Below, piece after piece: positions 1 through 8,129 of a stretch of 64,000 bases of DNA. Each line of letters opens with the position of its first letter. Position 1 is the first letter of the stretch. The translations under genes and the position numbers were made by a program. The DNA is from Methylobacter sp. (GTDB lineage Bacteria > Pseudomonadota > Gammaproteobacteria > Methylococcales > Methylomonadaceae). The notes under the pieces were generated by a model. That model was not told the DNA's origin, ran no database searches, and saw only the letters and a program-made list of their open reading frames with translations. The DNA lies in contig JAUXXQ010000024.1 in assembly GCA_030684815.1 (NCBI GenBank), forward strand, positions 26,749 to 90,748, in the 5' to 3' direction.

Positions 1-24
1 ATTAATGCCAGTAAACTCACTCTG

Positions 25-759
25 TTACGCTCTCCATATTAGCGTCGCCATACGCCCGGTTATTTTATCCCTGCGGTAGGAATAAAAACGTTCCTGTTCG
101 GTGACGGTGCAAAAACCGCCGCCGTAAACCTTATTAATACCCCGCATCGCCAGTTCGATGCGGGCGAGCTGATAAATGTCGGCCAGCCATTTGCCGTTAG
201 TTTGCGACTTAAAAGCGGGGGCAAAGGCTGTTGATTTTGCGACGAAGGCTTCACGCACTTCAGCGCCGATTTCAAAGCAGTCCGGGCCGATGGCAGGCCC
301 TAGCCAAACCATAAAGTCGTTATTTCCCATTGCTGCCAAGGTATTGCCGATGATGCCCGCCAGCAATCCTTTCCAACCGGCATGAATCGCGGCAATCTGG
401 CTGCCGTCGGTAGTGCAGACCAGCAGCGGCAAACAGTCTGCGGTCAACACCGCGCACACCACGCCGGGTTCAGACGTATAACTGGCGTCGGCTTGTTGCA
501 AGGGCGTTGTGATAATGGCCGGGACTGCGCGGTTGCTGTGGGTTTGCTCCAGCCAAACCGGTTCGCTAGGCAAATCCAGCATGTTTTTAATGATGTGCCG
601 GTTTTTCCTGACTAAATCAGCATCGTCGCCCACATGCAGCGCCGGATTAAGGCTGCTGTAAACACCGCGACTGACGCCGCCGCTACGTAACGTGGTCGCG
701 GCATGGATATTAGCAGGCGCTGGCCAGTCCGGCGTTAGCCAGGGTTTAATCGCGCTCAT
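25..759 (-). CDS. pgeF: Peptidoglycan editing factor PgeF (YfiH / multicopper polyphenol oxidase family)
   Basis: A 244-residue protein of the YfiH/PgeF (DUF152, laccase-like) family. The hallmark metal-site motifs are visible: LTADCLPLLV near residue 105 and AAIHAGWKGLLAG near 122, which carry the Cys and His ligands, and GPAIGPDCFEIG near 155. E. coli PgeF corrects peptidoglycan stems that carry a misincorporated serine, and relatives show purine nucleoside phosphorylase or phenol oxidase activity. The ATG lies inside the 3' end of rluD (14-base overlap). rluD-pgeF is therefore one transcript, as in E. coli, with bamD divergent. The family call is secure; the exact in vivo substrate is inferred. 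Confidence 0.93.
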   Translation of the reverse strand: MSAIKPWLTPDWPAPANIHAATTLRSGGVSRGVYSSLNPALHVGDDADLVRKNRHIIKNMLDLPSEPVWLEQTHSNRAVPAIITTPLQQADASYTSEPGVVCAVLTADCLPLLVCTTDGSQIAAIHAGWKGLLAGIIGNTLAAMGNNDFMVWLGPAIGPDCFEIGAEVREAFVAKSTAFAPAFKSQTNGKWLADIYQLARIELAMRGINKVYGGGFCTVTEQERFYSYRRDKITGRMATLIWRA

Positions 760-1690
760 TAGCGGCCAAGGCGGCCAGCAGGCGCGTCATGTCGTCAGGC
801 ATGGGTTGTTCCCATTCGCAATACTCATCGGTCACCGGATGCTGCAAACCCAATTTCGCCGCATGTAAGGCCTGCCGTTTGAAACTGCGCAATTCTTTTT
901 CCAGTTGCTCGCTGCAATCCGGCGGCATTTGAAAACGCCCGCCGTAAACCTGATCGCCGAGTAACGGAAAACGGATGTGCGCCATGTGTACCCTGATTTG
1001 ATGGGTACGGCCGGTTTCCAATTTGACTTGAACCAACGTGTGGCGGGTGAAGCGCTGGCTTACGCGGTAATGCGTCACCGCGTCTTTGCCGTTCTCCCGG
1101 ACGGCATAACGTTTTCTGTCGGTCGGATGGCGGCCGATAGGTTCATCGACAGTGCCGCCAGCGGTCATGCGGCCTCGGGTAATAGCCAGATATTCGCGGG
1201 TAATGGCTCTATCTTGCAGCTGGCTGGTCAAGCTGTTATGCGCCTGCAAGGTTTTGGCAATCATCAGCAAGCCGCTGGTTTCCTTGTCGATTCGGTGCAC
1301 AATGCCAGCTCGGGGCAATGTTTCCAAGTTAGAGTCATGGTTTAGCAGTGCGTTCAGCAGCGTGCCGTTCCAATTGCCCACCGCCGGATGCACCACGAGA
1401 CCTGCCGGTTTATTAACAATCAGCAGACTGTCATCTTCAAAAATAATCTCCAGCGGAATCGGTTCCGGCTCTGCGGTGATGACCACTTCCGCCTCGGCGT
1501 CGAGTTCGATGGTTTCACCGCCGACCAGTTTGTCTTTGGCTTTCAGTGTCAGGCCGTTCACCTGCACCCGCCCATCTTTAACCCAGGTTTGTAGTTTGCT
1601 GCGCGAATAATCCGCAAACAGCTCGGCAAGCACTTGATCCAAGCGCATACCCGCCAATTCATAAGGCACTTCTTCCGTCAATCTTGTCAT
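746..1690 (-). CDS. rluD: 23S rRNA pseudouridine synthase RluD
   Basis: A 314-residue RluA-family pseudouridine synthase. An N-terminal S4 RNA-binding domain (about residues 18-75, with RSKLQTWVKDGRVQVNG) precedes the catalytic domain. The catalytic aspartate lies in GIVHRIDKETSGLL near residue 135, and the C-terminal family motif RTHQIRVHMAH is near 228. RluD modifies the helix 69 uridines of 23S rRNA. Length and domain order match E. coli RluD, and the neighbours (pgeF downstream, bamD divergent) are the same as in many gammaproteobacteria, which favours RluD over RluA or RluC. Confidence 0.93.
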   Translation of the reverse strand: MTRLTEEVPYELAGMRLDQVLAELFADYSRSKLQTWVKDGRVQVNGLTLKAKDKLVGGETIELDAEAEVVITAEPEPIPLEIIFEDDSLLIVNKPAGLVVHPAVGNWNGTLLNALLNHDSNLETLPRAGIVHRIDKETSGLLMIAKTLQAHNSLTSQLQDRAITREYLAITRGRMTAGGTVDEPIGRHPTDRKRYAVRENGKDAVTHYRVSQRFTRHTLVQVKLETGRTHQIRVHMAHIRFPLLGDQVYGGRFQMPPDCSEQLEKELRSFKRQALHAAKLGLQHPVTDEYCEWEQPMPDDMTRLLAALAANERD

Positions 1691-1809
1691 AACAAGTTCT
1701 TCTGATTAACCCATTGTTAAGTTATACTCGCCGGTCACTCAAGTCTCCTCAAGTATCGCAGTTAAATCCAGCGAGAAAACCCACAATATTACAACGTGTC
1801 GTTAGCACT

Positions 1810-2655
1810 ATGCGATTAATTTTAATTAAATTTTTATTTATCTGTTGTTTAGGTTTGTCCCTGCAAGGCTGCGAAACGCTGCAAAGCCTGACTGGCGGCG
1901 CTTCCGACTCTACGGCAGAAGATGAATATGCCGACTGGAATGCCGAACAGTTCCGCACCCAGGCAAAGGTGGCGGTCGATAACGGCAATTATGACAAAGC
2001 CATCAAGCTTTATGAGGCTTTGGAGTCGCGTTATCCTTTTGGCGAAGATTCGGCGCAAACGCAGCTGGATGTGGCTTATGCGTATTATAAAAACGACGAC
2101 CCGGAATCTGCCGTCGCTGCCGCCGACCGTTTTATCAAAACCAACCCGCGCAATTCCAGCGTCGATTATGCTTATTATTTAAAAGGCTTGGTCAATTACA
2201 ATCGCGGCATCGGTTTTATCGACCGCTTTTTGCCTACTGACACCTCGCAACGCGACCCCGGCGATGCGCGCACCGCTTACGAAAATTTTGCCGAACTGAT
2301 CCGCCGTTTCCCGGCCAGCAAATACGTGCCCGATGCACGGCAACGCATGATTGCGCTGAACAATAATCTGGCGATGCATGAAGTCCACGTCGCCCGTTTT
2401 TACATAAAGCGTAAAGCCTATATTGCCGCCGTCAATCGGGCATCCGGCGTTGTGGAAAAGTACCCGCGTACCCCGGCCGTCCCTTATGCCCTGCAAATTA
2501 TGCAGGAAGCCTACACTGAGCTTGGCCTGACCGATTTGGCCAAAGACACCGCCAAGGTCTATGACCTGAACTATCCTAATGGCCCCCCTGTTGCCGAACA
2601 TAAAGAAGCCACTTTTTCGCATAAGGTTTGGGATTTTATCGGTTTGGAAAAATAG
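1810..2655 (+). CDS. bamD: Outer membrane protein assembly factor BamD
   Basis: A 281-residue lipoprotein of the BAM complex, which folds outer-membrane beta-barrels. The N-terminus is a signal peptide ending in a lipobox (LSLQGC), so the mature protein starts with a lipidated Cys at about residue 19. The rest is tetratricopeptide-like (YDKAIKLYEALESRYPFG and later copies), as in BamD/YfiO. I chose the ATG at 1810 over an in-frame TTG at 1714 because only the ATG puts the signal peptide at the N-terminus. It is divergent from rluD. Confidence 0.95.
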   Translation: MRLILIKFLFICCLGLSLQGCETLQSLTGGASDSTAEDEYADWNAEQFRTQAKVAVDNGNYDKAIKLYEALESRYPFGEDSAQTQLDVAYAYYKNDDPESAVAAADRFIKTNPRNSSVDYAYYLKGLVNYNRGIGFIDRFLPTDTSQRDPGDARTAYENFAELIRRFPASKYVPDARQRMIALNNNLAMHEVHVARFYIKRKAYIAAVNRASGVVEKYPRTPAVPYALQIMQEAYTELGLTDLAKDTAKVYDLNYPNGPPVAEHKEATFSHKVWDFIGLEK

Positions 2656-2697
2656 GTTTAAGACGGCGGTTTTTTTAGTTTTTGATGGGGATACTGT

Positions 2698-3351
2698 ATG
2701 CACACAAACCAACCGACTTATGACGATATTTTAAGGCTTTTTCAGGAGACGGCCTTTAGCTTCCAAGAAACCGACCGCAGATTTAAAGAAACCGATATTA
2801 AATTTCAAGAAACCGATCTTAAATTTCAAGAAACTGACCGTAAAATCGAAGAGATGAGTCGTGAAGTTAAGACGATGAGTCGTGAAATCAAAGCGGTCGG
2901 TCGTGAAGTCAAGAGGGTCAATGAATCTCTCGGACGGCTTGGCAACCGTTTGGGCGATTTTGTCGAAGAAATGGTGCGTCCGGCCGCCGTTCGCTTGTTT
3001 CGTGAACAAGGCATTGATGTCCATGAAGTTCATCGGGGCGTGGAGGCTAGTCGTGGCGGCGATGACATTGAAATCGATTTGCTGGTGGTCAACACCACCG
3101 ATGTGGTCGCAGTGGAGTGTAAAAGCCTGTTAAGTAGCGATGACGTGAACCAGCACGTGGTCAATTTGAATAAGCTGAAAAGGATGTTGCCGACCTATGC
3201 CGAAAAGCGGGTCATGGGCGCTGTTGCGGCCATGGTGTTGCCGGATAATGTTGCGCGTTATGCCTATCGGCAGGGCTTGTTTGTAATTGCACAATCGGGC
3301 GATCATTTATTAATCCGTAACGATGCCAAATTTAAGCCCCATATTTGGTAG
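2698..3351 (+). CDS. Coiled-coil protein with PD-(D/E)XK nuclease-like domain (DUF3782-like)
   Basis: A 217-residue protein of unknown function. Residues about 15-80 are a run of seven-residue repeats: first copies of a FxETDxK unit, then MSREVK/MSREIK-type units, predicting a long coiled coil. The C-terminal half contains EIDLLVVNTTDVVAVECKS (about 121-139), whose D...ExK pattern is that of PD-(D/E)XK nuclease folds, as in DUF3782-type proteins common in cyanobacteria and methanotrophs. The repeats are also near-identical at DNA level (21-bp units). No partner gene is adjacent, and an ATG follows a GGGG-containing stretch. Nuclease activity is inferred from the motif only. Confidence 0.7.
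   Translation: MHTNQPTYDDILRLFQETAFSFQETDRRFKETDIKFQETDLKFQETDRKIEEMSREVKTMSREIKAVGREVKRVNESLGRLGNRLGDFVEEMVRPAAVRLFREQGIDVHEVHRGVEASRGGDDIEIDLLVVNTTDVVAVECKSLLSSDDVNQHVVNLNKLKRMLPTYAEKRVMGAVAAMVLPDNVARYAYRQGLFVIAQSGDHLLIRNDAKFKPHIW
2752..2895 (+). repeat. 21-bp tandem repeats encoding heptads
   Basis: Degenerate tandem units of 21 bp, roughly TTYAAGAAACCGAYNNTAAA, lie inside the preceding gene and encode its FxETDxK heptads. They are followed by a second set encoding MSRE[VI]K units. Because the period is a multiple of three, unit gain or loss would keep the frame. Confidence 0.7.
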
Positions 3352-3509
3352 CCGTCTGGGGCGTTGACTTCAAAAAATCAAATTGGTGCTATGGCTTTAT
3401 TTAATCGGCAAGCAATGCTAAAGTAATTGCCTATTAAAACACTTGGTATTTATTTCGGATACCGGCTGTTGACACCACACCTTACTTCAACTTTATTTAG
3501 GAGAATCTC

Positions 3510-4091
3510 ATGGCTTTTGAACTTCCTGCTTTACCTTATGCAAAAGACGCGTTAGCACCTCATATCTCTGCTGAAACACTTGAGTTTCATCATGGCAAAC
3601 ATCATCAAACTTATGTCACCAACCTGAACAATCTGGTTCCTGGAACCGAATTTGAAGGTTTGTCGTTGGAAGAAATCATCATGAAATCATCCGGCGGTGT
3701 TTTCAATAACGCGGCACAAATCTGGAACCACACGTTCTATTGGAACAGTTTGGCACCGAATGCAGGCGGCGAACCTACTGGCGCGTTGGCCGATGCGATT
3801 AACGCCACTTTCGGTTCTTTTGCAAAATTTAAAGAAGAATTCACCAAATGCGCAGTGACCACATTCGGCTCAGGTTGGGCGTGGCTGGTACAAAATGCCG
3901 ACGGCAGTTTGGCACTGGTCAGCACCAGCAATGCCGGTTGCCCGTTAACTACAGGCCAAAAACCGTTGTTGACTTGCGACGTTTGGGAACATGCGTATTA
4001 CATCGATTTCCGCAATGCGCGTCCGGCTTATCTGGAAGCATTTTGGGCATTGGTTAACTGGGATTTTGCTGCAAAAAACTTTGCCGCTTAA
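3510..4091 (+). CDS. sodB: Iron superoxide dismutase SodB
   Basis: A 193-residue Fe-type superoxide dismutase that converts superoxide to oxygen and hydrogen peroxide in the cytoplasm. Metal ligands fit the family: His27 (LEFHHGKHH), His74 (WNHTFYW), and Asp and His in the [11 protein letters not shown] block near 157-161. Gln70 just before WNHTFYW, together with FNNAAQ, is the FeSOD rather than MnSOD signature. The ATG has a good Shine-Dalgarno (TTAGGAGAATCTC). It sits alone, closed by a terminator at about 4167-4202. An oxygen-protective role next to a nif cluster is plausible but not specific. Confidence 0.95.
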   Translation: MAFELPALPYAKDALAPHISAETLEFHHGKHHQTYVTNLNNLVPGTEFEGLSLEEIIMKSSGGVFNNAAQIWNHTFYWNSLAPNAGGEPTGALADAINATFGSFAKFKEEFTKCAVTTFGSGWAWLVQNADGSLALVSTSNAGCPLTTGQKPLLTCDVWEHAYYIDFRNARPAYLEAFWALVNWDFAAKNFAA

Positions 4092-4166
4092 TGTCGAAAC
4101 CCGGCTAGACGCAAGCGTTATGGGTTTCCTACCTATTGCGTCGTAGCCGTTTTTAAGTAGTATAAG

Positions 4167-4202
4167 AAACCTTCTGCATCGGTCGATGCAGGAGGTTTTT
4201 TT
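4167..4202 (+). terminator. Rho-independent terminator after sodB
   Basis: The stem CCTTCTGCATC / GATGCAGGAGG around a GGTC loop (one G-T pair) is followed directly by seven T. It separates sodB from the SDR gene. Confidence 0.85.
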
Positions 4203-4216
4203 ATGGGAGCAATAAA

Positions 4217-4912
4217 ATGGCTACAGTTTTAATTACCGGTGCCAATCGCGGATTGGGTTTGGAATTTTGCCGCCAATATGCGGCTGACGGCTGGCAGGTT
4301 ATCGCCTGCTGTCGTAACCCCGATGACGCGTTTGATTTGAATAACCTCGCCAGCCACTATCCGTCGCTTCAGTTGGAAGCGTTGGATGTGTCAGCATTTG
4401 AACAAATTGATGCCTTGTCGCGAAAATTGGCGGGATTGTCGATTGATGTGCTGGTTAACAATGCCGGTATTTATGCCGACACTAAAAACAACGGTTTTGG
4501 TCAGTTAGATTATCAGGCATGGGCGCAATCGTTGTTGGTCAATACCCAAGCGCCGATGAAAATGGCGGAAGCGTTTTTGCCGCAAATCGGACGCAGCGAC
4601 AAAAAATTGATTGTGAATATCAGCAGCCTGATGGGCAGCATTGCCGATAACGACAGCGGCGGCAGCATTTTGTATCGATCCAGCAAGGCGGCGCTGAATG
4701 CGGCGATGAAAAGCCTGGCGATTGAGCTCCAAGCTCAATCTATTGGTGTATTGATTTTGCATCCGGGTTGGGTCAGAACCGATATGGGCGGCCCTAATGG
4801 TCTAATTGATGCCGAACAAAGCGTTGCCGGAATGCGCGCGGTGTTAGAGCATTTTTCCTTGGCGCAATCCGGCAGCTTCGTCAAATATGACGGGACTGCT
4901 ATGCCGTGGTGA
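4217..4912 (+). CDS. SDR family NAD(P)-dependent oxidoreductase
   Basis: A 231-residue classical short-chain dehydrogenase/reductase. The cofactor motif TGANRGLGLEF is at residues 7-17, NNAGIY near 80 stabilises the Rossmann core, and the catalytic Ser (NISSLMGS) and YRSSKAALN (Tyr-x-x-x-Lys) are present. It resembles the csgA-like or sniffer-type carbonyl reductases. The substrate cannot be read from sequence. The downstream DUF3455 gene starts five bases after its stop, so the two are probably cotranscribed. Confidence 0.85.
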   Translation: MATVLITGANRGLGLEFCRQYAADGWQVIACCRNPDDAFDLNNLASHYPSLQLEALDVSAFEQIDALSRKLAGLSIDVLVNNAGIYADTKNNGFGQLDYQAWAQSLLVNTQAPMKMAEAFLPQIGRSDKKLIVNISSLMGSIADNDSGGSILYRSSKAALNAAMKSLAIELQAQSIGVLILHPGWVRTDMGGPNGLIDAEQSVAGMRAVLEHFSLAQSGSFVKYDGTAMPW

Positions 4913-4917
4913 ACGCT

Positions 4918-5412
4918 ATGCTGAAAAGAATTTTGATTTTATCGGCGCTGTCGCAAGGCGCAGCTTATGCCGAGATACCCGAGTCGATTAAAGTGCCTGA
5001 AGGCTACGTTGCCGTATTGACCGCACATGCAAAAGGCGACCAGATTTACCAATGTAGCGTTAATGAAGGCCAATATTCATGGCAAACGCTGGCGCCTGAT
5101 GCCAAGTTGTTTGACGATCACGGCGCCATTATCGGCAATCACCGTGCCGGGCCGCTGTGGGAATATAAGGAAGGCAGCCGCGTGCTCGGACGGGTGCTGA
5201 AGAAAATCGACCAGACGCCCGGTTCGGGCATTGCCTGGTTGCTGGTTGAAGTGGTGTCCCACGAGGGCGATGGCTTGTTTGCCAACGTCCGCTTTATTAA
5301 CCGCATCAATACCCAAGGCGGTTTGCCGCCTGTATCAGCTTGCGACGCCAATCATTTGGGCAGCGAAAAACGGATTGCCTATACAGCGGATTATATTTTT
5401 TATGGGCGATAG
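4918..5412 (+). CDS. DUF3455 exported protein
   Basis: A 164-residue protein with a short signal peptide (LKRILILSALSQGAAYA, then EIPESIKVPEG). The body has the DUF3455 pattern: VPEGYVAVLTAHAKGDQIYQC, a WQTLAPDAKLFDDHG block, GPLWEYKEGSRVLGRV, and the C-terminal QGGLPPVSACDANHLG with Y..DYIFY. The family is predicted to be periplasmic or extracellular and has no established function. The ATG at 4918 was preferred over in-frame GTGs at 4906/4909 because it places the signal peptide at the N-terminus. Confidence 0.78.
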   Translation: MLKRILILSALSQGAAYAEIPESIKVPEGYVAVLTAHAKGDQIYQCSVNEGQYSWQTLAPDAKLFDDHGAIIGNHRAGPLWEYKEGSRVLGRVLKKIDQTPGSGIAWLLVEVVSHEGDGLFANVRFINRINTQGGLPPVSACDANHLGSEKRIAYTADYIFYGR

Positions 5413-5415
5413 CGG

Positions 5416-5676
5416 CTAACGCTTGCGCCGTTGCACCGTTTGCGGGTCGACGGTGATTTGGCGATAAATTTCCACTCTGTCGCCATCTTTTACCACGCTG
5501 TCCAGCGGGGTGATTTTGCCGAATATGCCCACTTTTTGGCTGGCAAGATTTATTTCAGGATACAGATTTAACAGGCCGGACAGCTTGATGGTTTCTTCTA
5601 TCGTGCTGCTGTCCGGTACTTCTAGCCGCATCCATAGCTGCCTATCCGATTCTGCATAACAAACGCCGACGTTCAT
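5416..5676 (-). CDS. rnfH: RnfH family ubiquitin-like protein
   Basis: An 86-residue beta-grasp (ubiquitin-like) protein of the RnfH/YfjF family. It has MNVGVCYAESDRQLWMRLEV, a VGIFGK block and DRVEIYRQITVDPQTVQRRKR. The ATG overlaps the rnfE stop by four bases (ATGA), which settles this start over longer in-frame options. RnfH genes often close rnf operons in diazotrophs. The biochemical role is not established; linkage to the Rnf complex is from context. Confidence 0.9.
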   Translation of the reverse strand: MNVGVCYAESDRQLWMRLEVPDSSTIEETIKLSGLLNLYPEINLASQKVGIFGKITPLDSVVKDGDRVEIYRQITVDPQTVQRRKR

Positions 5677-6371
5677 GATTCCTCCTCTGCAATTGCGGGG
5701 CTTAATACGGTTACCGGGACTTTTCTTTGTGCCAGTTTTTGGTCTATCAGACGTTTGCCGACGATTAAAAAAGCCAGCATGATGAAGCCGCCGGGCGGCA
5801 ATGCCATTAATAAAAAACCTTTGTAATTGGGGATGACGGTGATTTCCAAAAACCTGAACGATTCGCCCAGTAACACCGAGGCATTGGCGAACAGCGTGCC
5901 CGAGGCACTGATTTCCCTGGTCGCGCCGAGTACAACCAGAACCAGGGTAAAACCCAAGCCCATCATCAAACCATCCCACAACGCATGTTTCACCGGCTGT
6001 TTGGATGCGAAAGCTTCGGCGCGGCCTAATAAAGCGCAGTTGGTGACGATCAAGGCAATGAACAGGCCTAACACTTTATACAGCTCGTGCGCCCAAGCAT
6101 TCATTAAAATATCGACCAGCGTCACCAGTGCGGCGATCAGCAGCACGAAAATCGGGATGCGGATTTCGCTGGGGATTAAATGGCGCACCGCTGAAATCAG
6201 GCCGTTGGAGGCGATGATGACCGCCAGTGTGGCAAGTCCCATGCCCAAGCCGTTGGTCGCAGTCCCCGTGACGGCGAGTAAGGGGCACAGCGCCAAGTTT
6301 TGCCCGAATACGATGTTATTGTTCCATAAGCCGTCGGTGGCGATTTTGCGGTAAGTCTCCGATAAAAACAT
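5673..6371 (-). CDS. rnfE: Electron transport complex subunit RnfE
   Basis: A 232-residue, six-helix integral membrane subunit of Rnf, homologous to RnfA and NqrD/NqrE. It has NNIVFGQNLALCPLLAVTGTATNGLGMG near the N-terminus and a central TNCALLGRAEAFA block, which carry the conserved Cys residues thought to hold a membrane [2Fe-2S] centre. I chose the ATG at 6371 because AGGAG lies just upstream of it; an in-frame TTG at 6386 lacks this. It overlaps rnfH by four bases. Confidence 0.93.
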   Translation of the reverse strand: MFLSETYRKIATDGLWNNNIVFGQNLALCPLLAVTGTATNGLGMGLATLAVIIASNGLISAVRHLIPSEIRIPIFVLLIAALVTLVDILMNAWAHELYKVLGLFIALIVTNCALLGRAEAFASKQPVKHALWDGLMMGLGFTLVLVVLGATREISASGTLFANASVLLGESFRFLEITVIPNYKGFLLMALPPGGFIMLAFLIVGKRLIDQKLAQRKVPVTVLSPAIAEEES

Positions 6372-6382
6372 GGGCGTGCTCC

Positions 6383-7030
6383 TCAAGGGTTAATCAGTTG
6401 TTCTTGATGCGCTTTAAATAGCTGCAAGCCGCGATAAATGGCCTGCACCGACTTGCGCGGGGTGATGGTCGCACCGGCAAATTGGTCGAATTCGCCGCCG
6501 TCTTTTTTGACCGCCCATTGTTGTTTGCTCAAATTTTCCAGTGAGCGGCCTACAAAGTTCAATATCCAATTCGACTTGCTGACTTCGATTTTGTCACCTA
6601 AACCGGGGGTTTCTTTGTGGCTGAGTACGCGCACACCCAGAATTTTTCCGTCGCGGTCTATGCCCATGATCATGTTGATTGCGCCGGAATAGCCGTCGGG
6701 GGCGGTGAACTTAAAGCACACTGCATTGACCTTACCGGCTTTTTTGGCGATATAAACGGTGGTTTCCTTGGCGCCGATATTGTAGTCAGCAGACGGGATA
6801 TTCAGCGTGTCTTTTAGCATGTCGTTGTCGTAAAGCGCGGCGGGCACCACTTCTGCCAGCGACTTTTTCAAGTCTTCATCAAGCCGTTGTTGGATAATGC
6901 CTTCATTAGTATAATTGGTAAGGCCTAACAGTACGCTGGCAAGCAAGGCGAAGGCCGCTAAAATGCCTGCTTGAAATCCCAGCGTGTTTCTAAGCTGAGC
7001 CAGTTTTGCAAAGTCCAGTCGGTTGCTCAT
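6383..7030 (-). CDS. rnfG: Electron transport complex subunit RnfG
   Basis: A 215-residue subunit with one N-terminal membrane helix (about residues 18-38) and a periplasmic FMN-binding domain. The FMN attachment motif is FAGATITPRKSVQAI near residue 185, where the second Thr takes covalent FMN in the family. HKETPGLGDKIE near 140 is also conserved. RnfG passes electrons between RnfD and the RnfA/E membrane cluster. The gene lies between rnfD and rnfE. Confidence 0.94.
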   Translation of the reverse strand: MSNRLDFAKLAQLRNTLGFQAGILAAFALLASVLLGLTNYTNEGIIQQRLDEDLKKSLAEVVPAALYDNDMLKDTLNIPSADYNIGAKETTVYIAKKAGKVNAVCFKFTAPDGYSGAINMIMGIDRDGKILGVRVLSHKETPGLGDKIEVSKSNWILNFVGRSLENLSKQQWAVKKDGGEFDQFAGATITPRKSVQAIYRGLQLFKAHQEQLINP

Positions 7031-7055
7031 GGGTTTATCCTAAAAAAATCAGTGT

Positions 7056-8129
7056 CTACGATTTCGGTATTTCAAGCGGCTTGCCTTTACGGTCGCGCCC
7101 GTAGATCCGGGGTTTAATGTAATGGTCGATCAACGGCGTCGCTGAATTCATCAGCAACACCGCAAAACCCGCGCCTTCAGGATAAGCGCCCCAAGTGCGG
7201 ATAATGAAAATCAGCAGCCCGCAACTCGCGCCGAACACCAACTGTCCTGTAGCGGTATTCGGCGAAGTGACATAATCGGTGGCGATGAACAAGGCCACAC
7301 ACATCAGCGCGCCGGAATTCAAATGCAGCAATGGGCTGATGTAATGTTCGCTGTCGATGCCATGAAAAACCTGGGCTAAAAGGGCTACCGTGAGTAATAA
7401 AGACACCGGGATTTGCCATTGGATGACTTTTTGTTGCAGCAGCCACAAGCCGCCCAAACTTAGCAACAGCGAGGAGGTTTCGCCCAGACTGCCGCGTGTC
7501 CAACCGATAAGGTTAAGGAAATTGGAATTGTCCTTGAGGATGTCGGTCAATAAATGGTTTTGGGAAAATTCGGTTTTGACAAAGCCCAGTGTGGTCGCGC
7601 CAGTGCTGGCGTCGATGTTAACCAAGCCTAAAAAAGTAATGCGCAAACCTTCGATAAAATCGGGGCTGCTTGCAAGGATAATCGGCGACACATTCGCCCA
7701 GGTGGTCATTTCGATAGGAAAAGAAATCAGCAGCGCAACGCGGGCCAGCATCGCCGGGTTGAACAGGTTTTGCCCCAGGCCGCCGTAAACCTGTTTGCCC
7801 AAAATAATCGCCAGCCCCGAACCGACCACGCCTATCCACCACGGCGCCCAAGGCGGCAAGGTCATTGCCAGCAGCCAGCCGGTCAATAGCGCCGAACCGT
7901 CCATGATGACCGGTTTGACCGCCTTGCCACGTAGGCGCACACAAAAGGCTTCAAAAAATAGCGCCGACAACAGGGTAACCACAAACAAATTAAACGCAGG
8001 CCAGCCGAAACAAAACAGGCCGAATGCGGTTGCTGGCATCAGCGCGAACATGACTTGCCACATGATACGGCTGACGCTGTTGTTGGCGCCGACATGCGCG
8101 CCGCTGTTTGGTTTTAGGTGCGTTATCAT
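7056..8129 (-). CDS. rnfD: Electron transport complex subunit RnfD
   Basis: A 357-residue polytopic membrane subunit. The covalent-FMN motif STGATTLGF is near residue 174, and the conserved GLGQNLFNPAMLARV and TDYVTSPNT blocks frame the channel region. RnfD binds FMN and is thought to couple electron flow to ion transport. The ATG overlaps the rnfC stop (ATGA), indicating translational coupling. Confidence 0.95.
   Translation of the reverse strand: MITHLKPNSGAHVGANNSVSRIMWQVMFALMPATAFGLFCFGWPAFNLFVVTLLSALFFEAFCVRLRGKAVKPVIMDGSALLTGWLLAMTLPPWAPWWIGVVGSGLAIILGKQVYGGLGQNLFNPAMLARVALLISFPIEMTTWANVSPIILASSPDFIEGLRITFLGLVNIDASTGATTLGFVKTEFSQNHLLTDILKDNSNFLNLIGWTRGSLGETSSLLLSLGGLWLLQQKVIQWQIPVSLLLTVALLAQVFHGIDSEHYISPLLHLNSGALMCVALFIATDYVTSPNTATGQLVFGASCGLLIFIIRTWGAYPEGAGFAVLLMNSATPLIDHYIKPRIYGRDRKGKPLEIPKS

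Noticed and set aside
1714..1809. An N-terminal extension of BamD from an in-frame TTG
   Set aside because: It would bury the lipoprotein signal peptide 32 residues inside the protein; the ATG at 1810 fits the family.
2752..2895. CRISPR array or intergenic repeat
   Set aside because: The units are contiguous 21-bp repeats without spacers and lie in frame within a gene.
5677..5979. A longer reading of RnfH reaching back into rnfE
   Set aside because: The extension is an out-of-frame reading of rnfE. The ATG at 5676 overlaps the rnfE stop and matches the family start.
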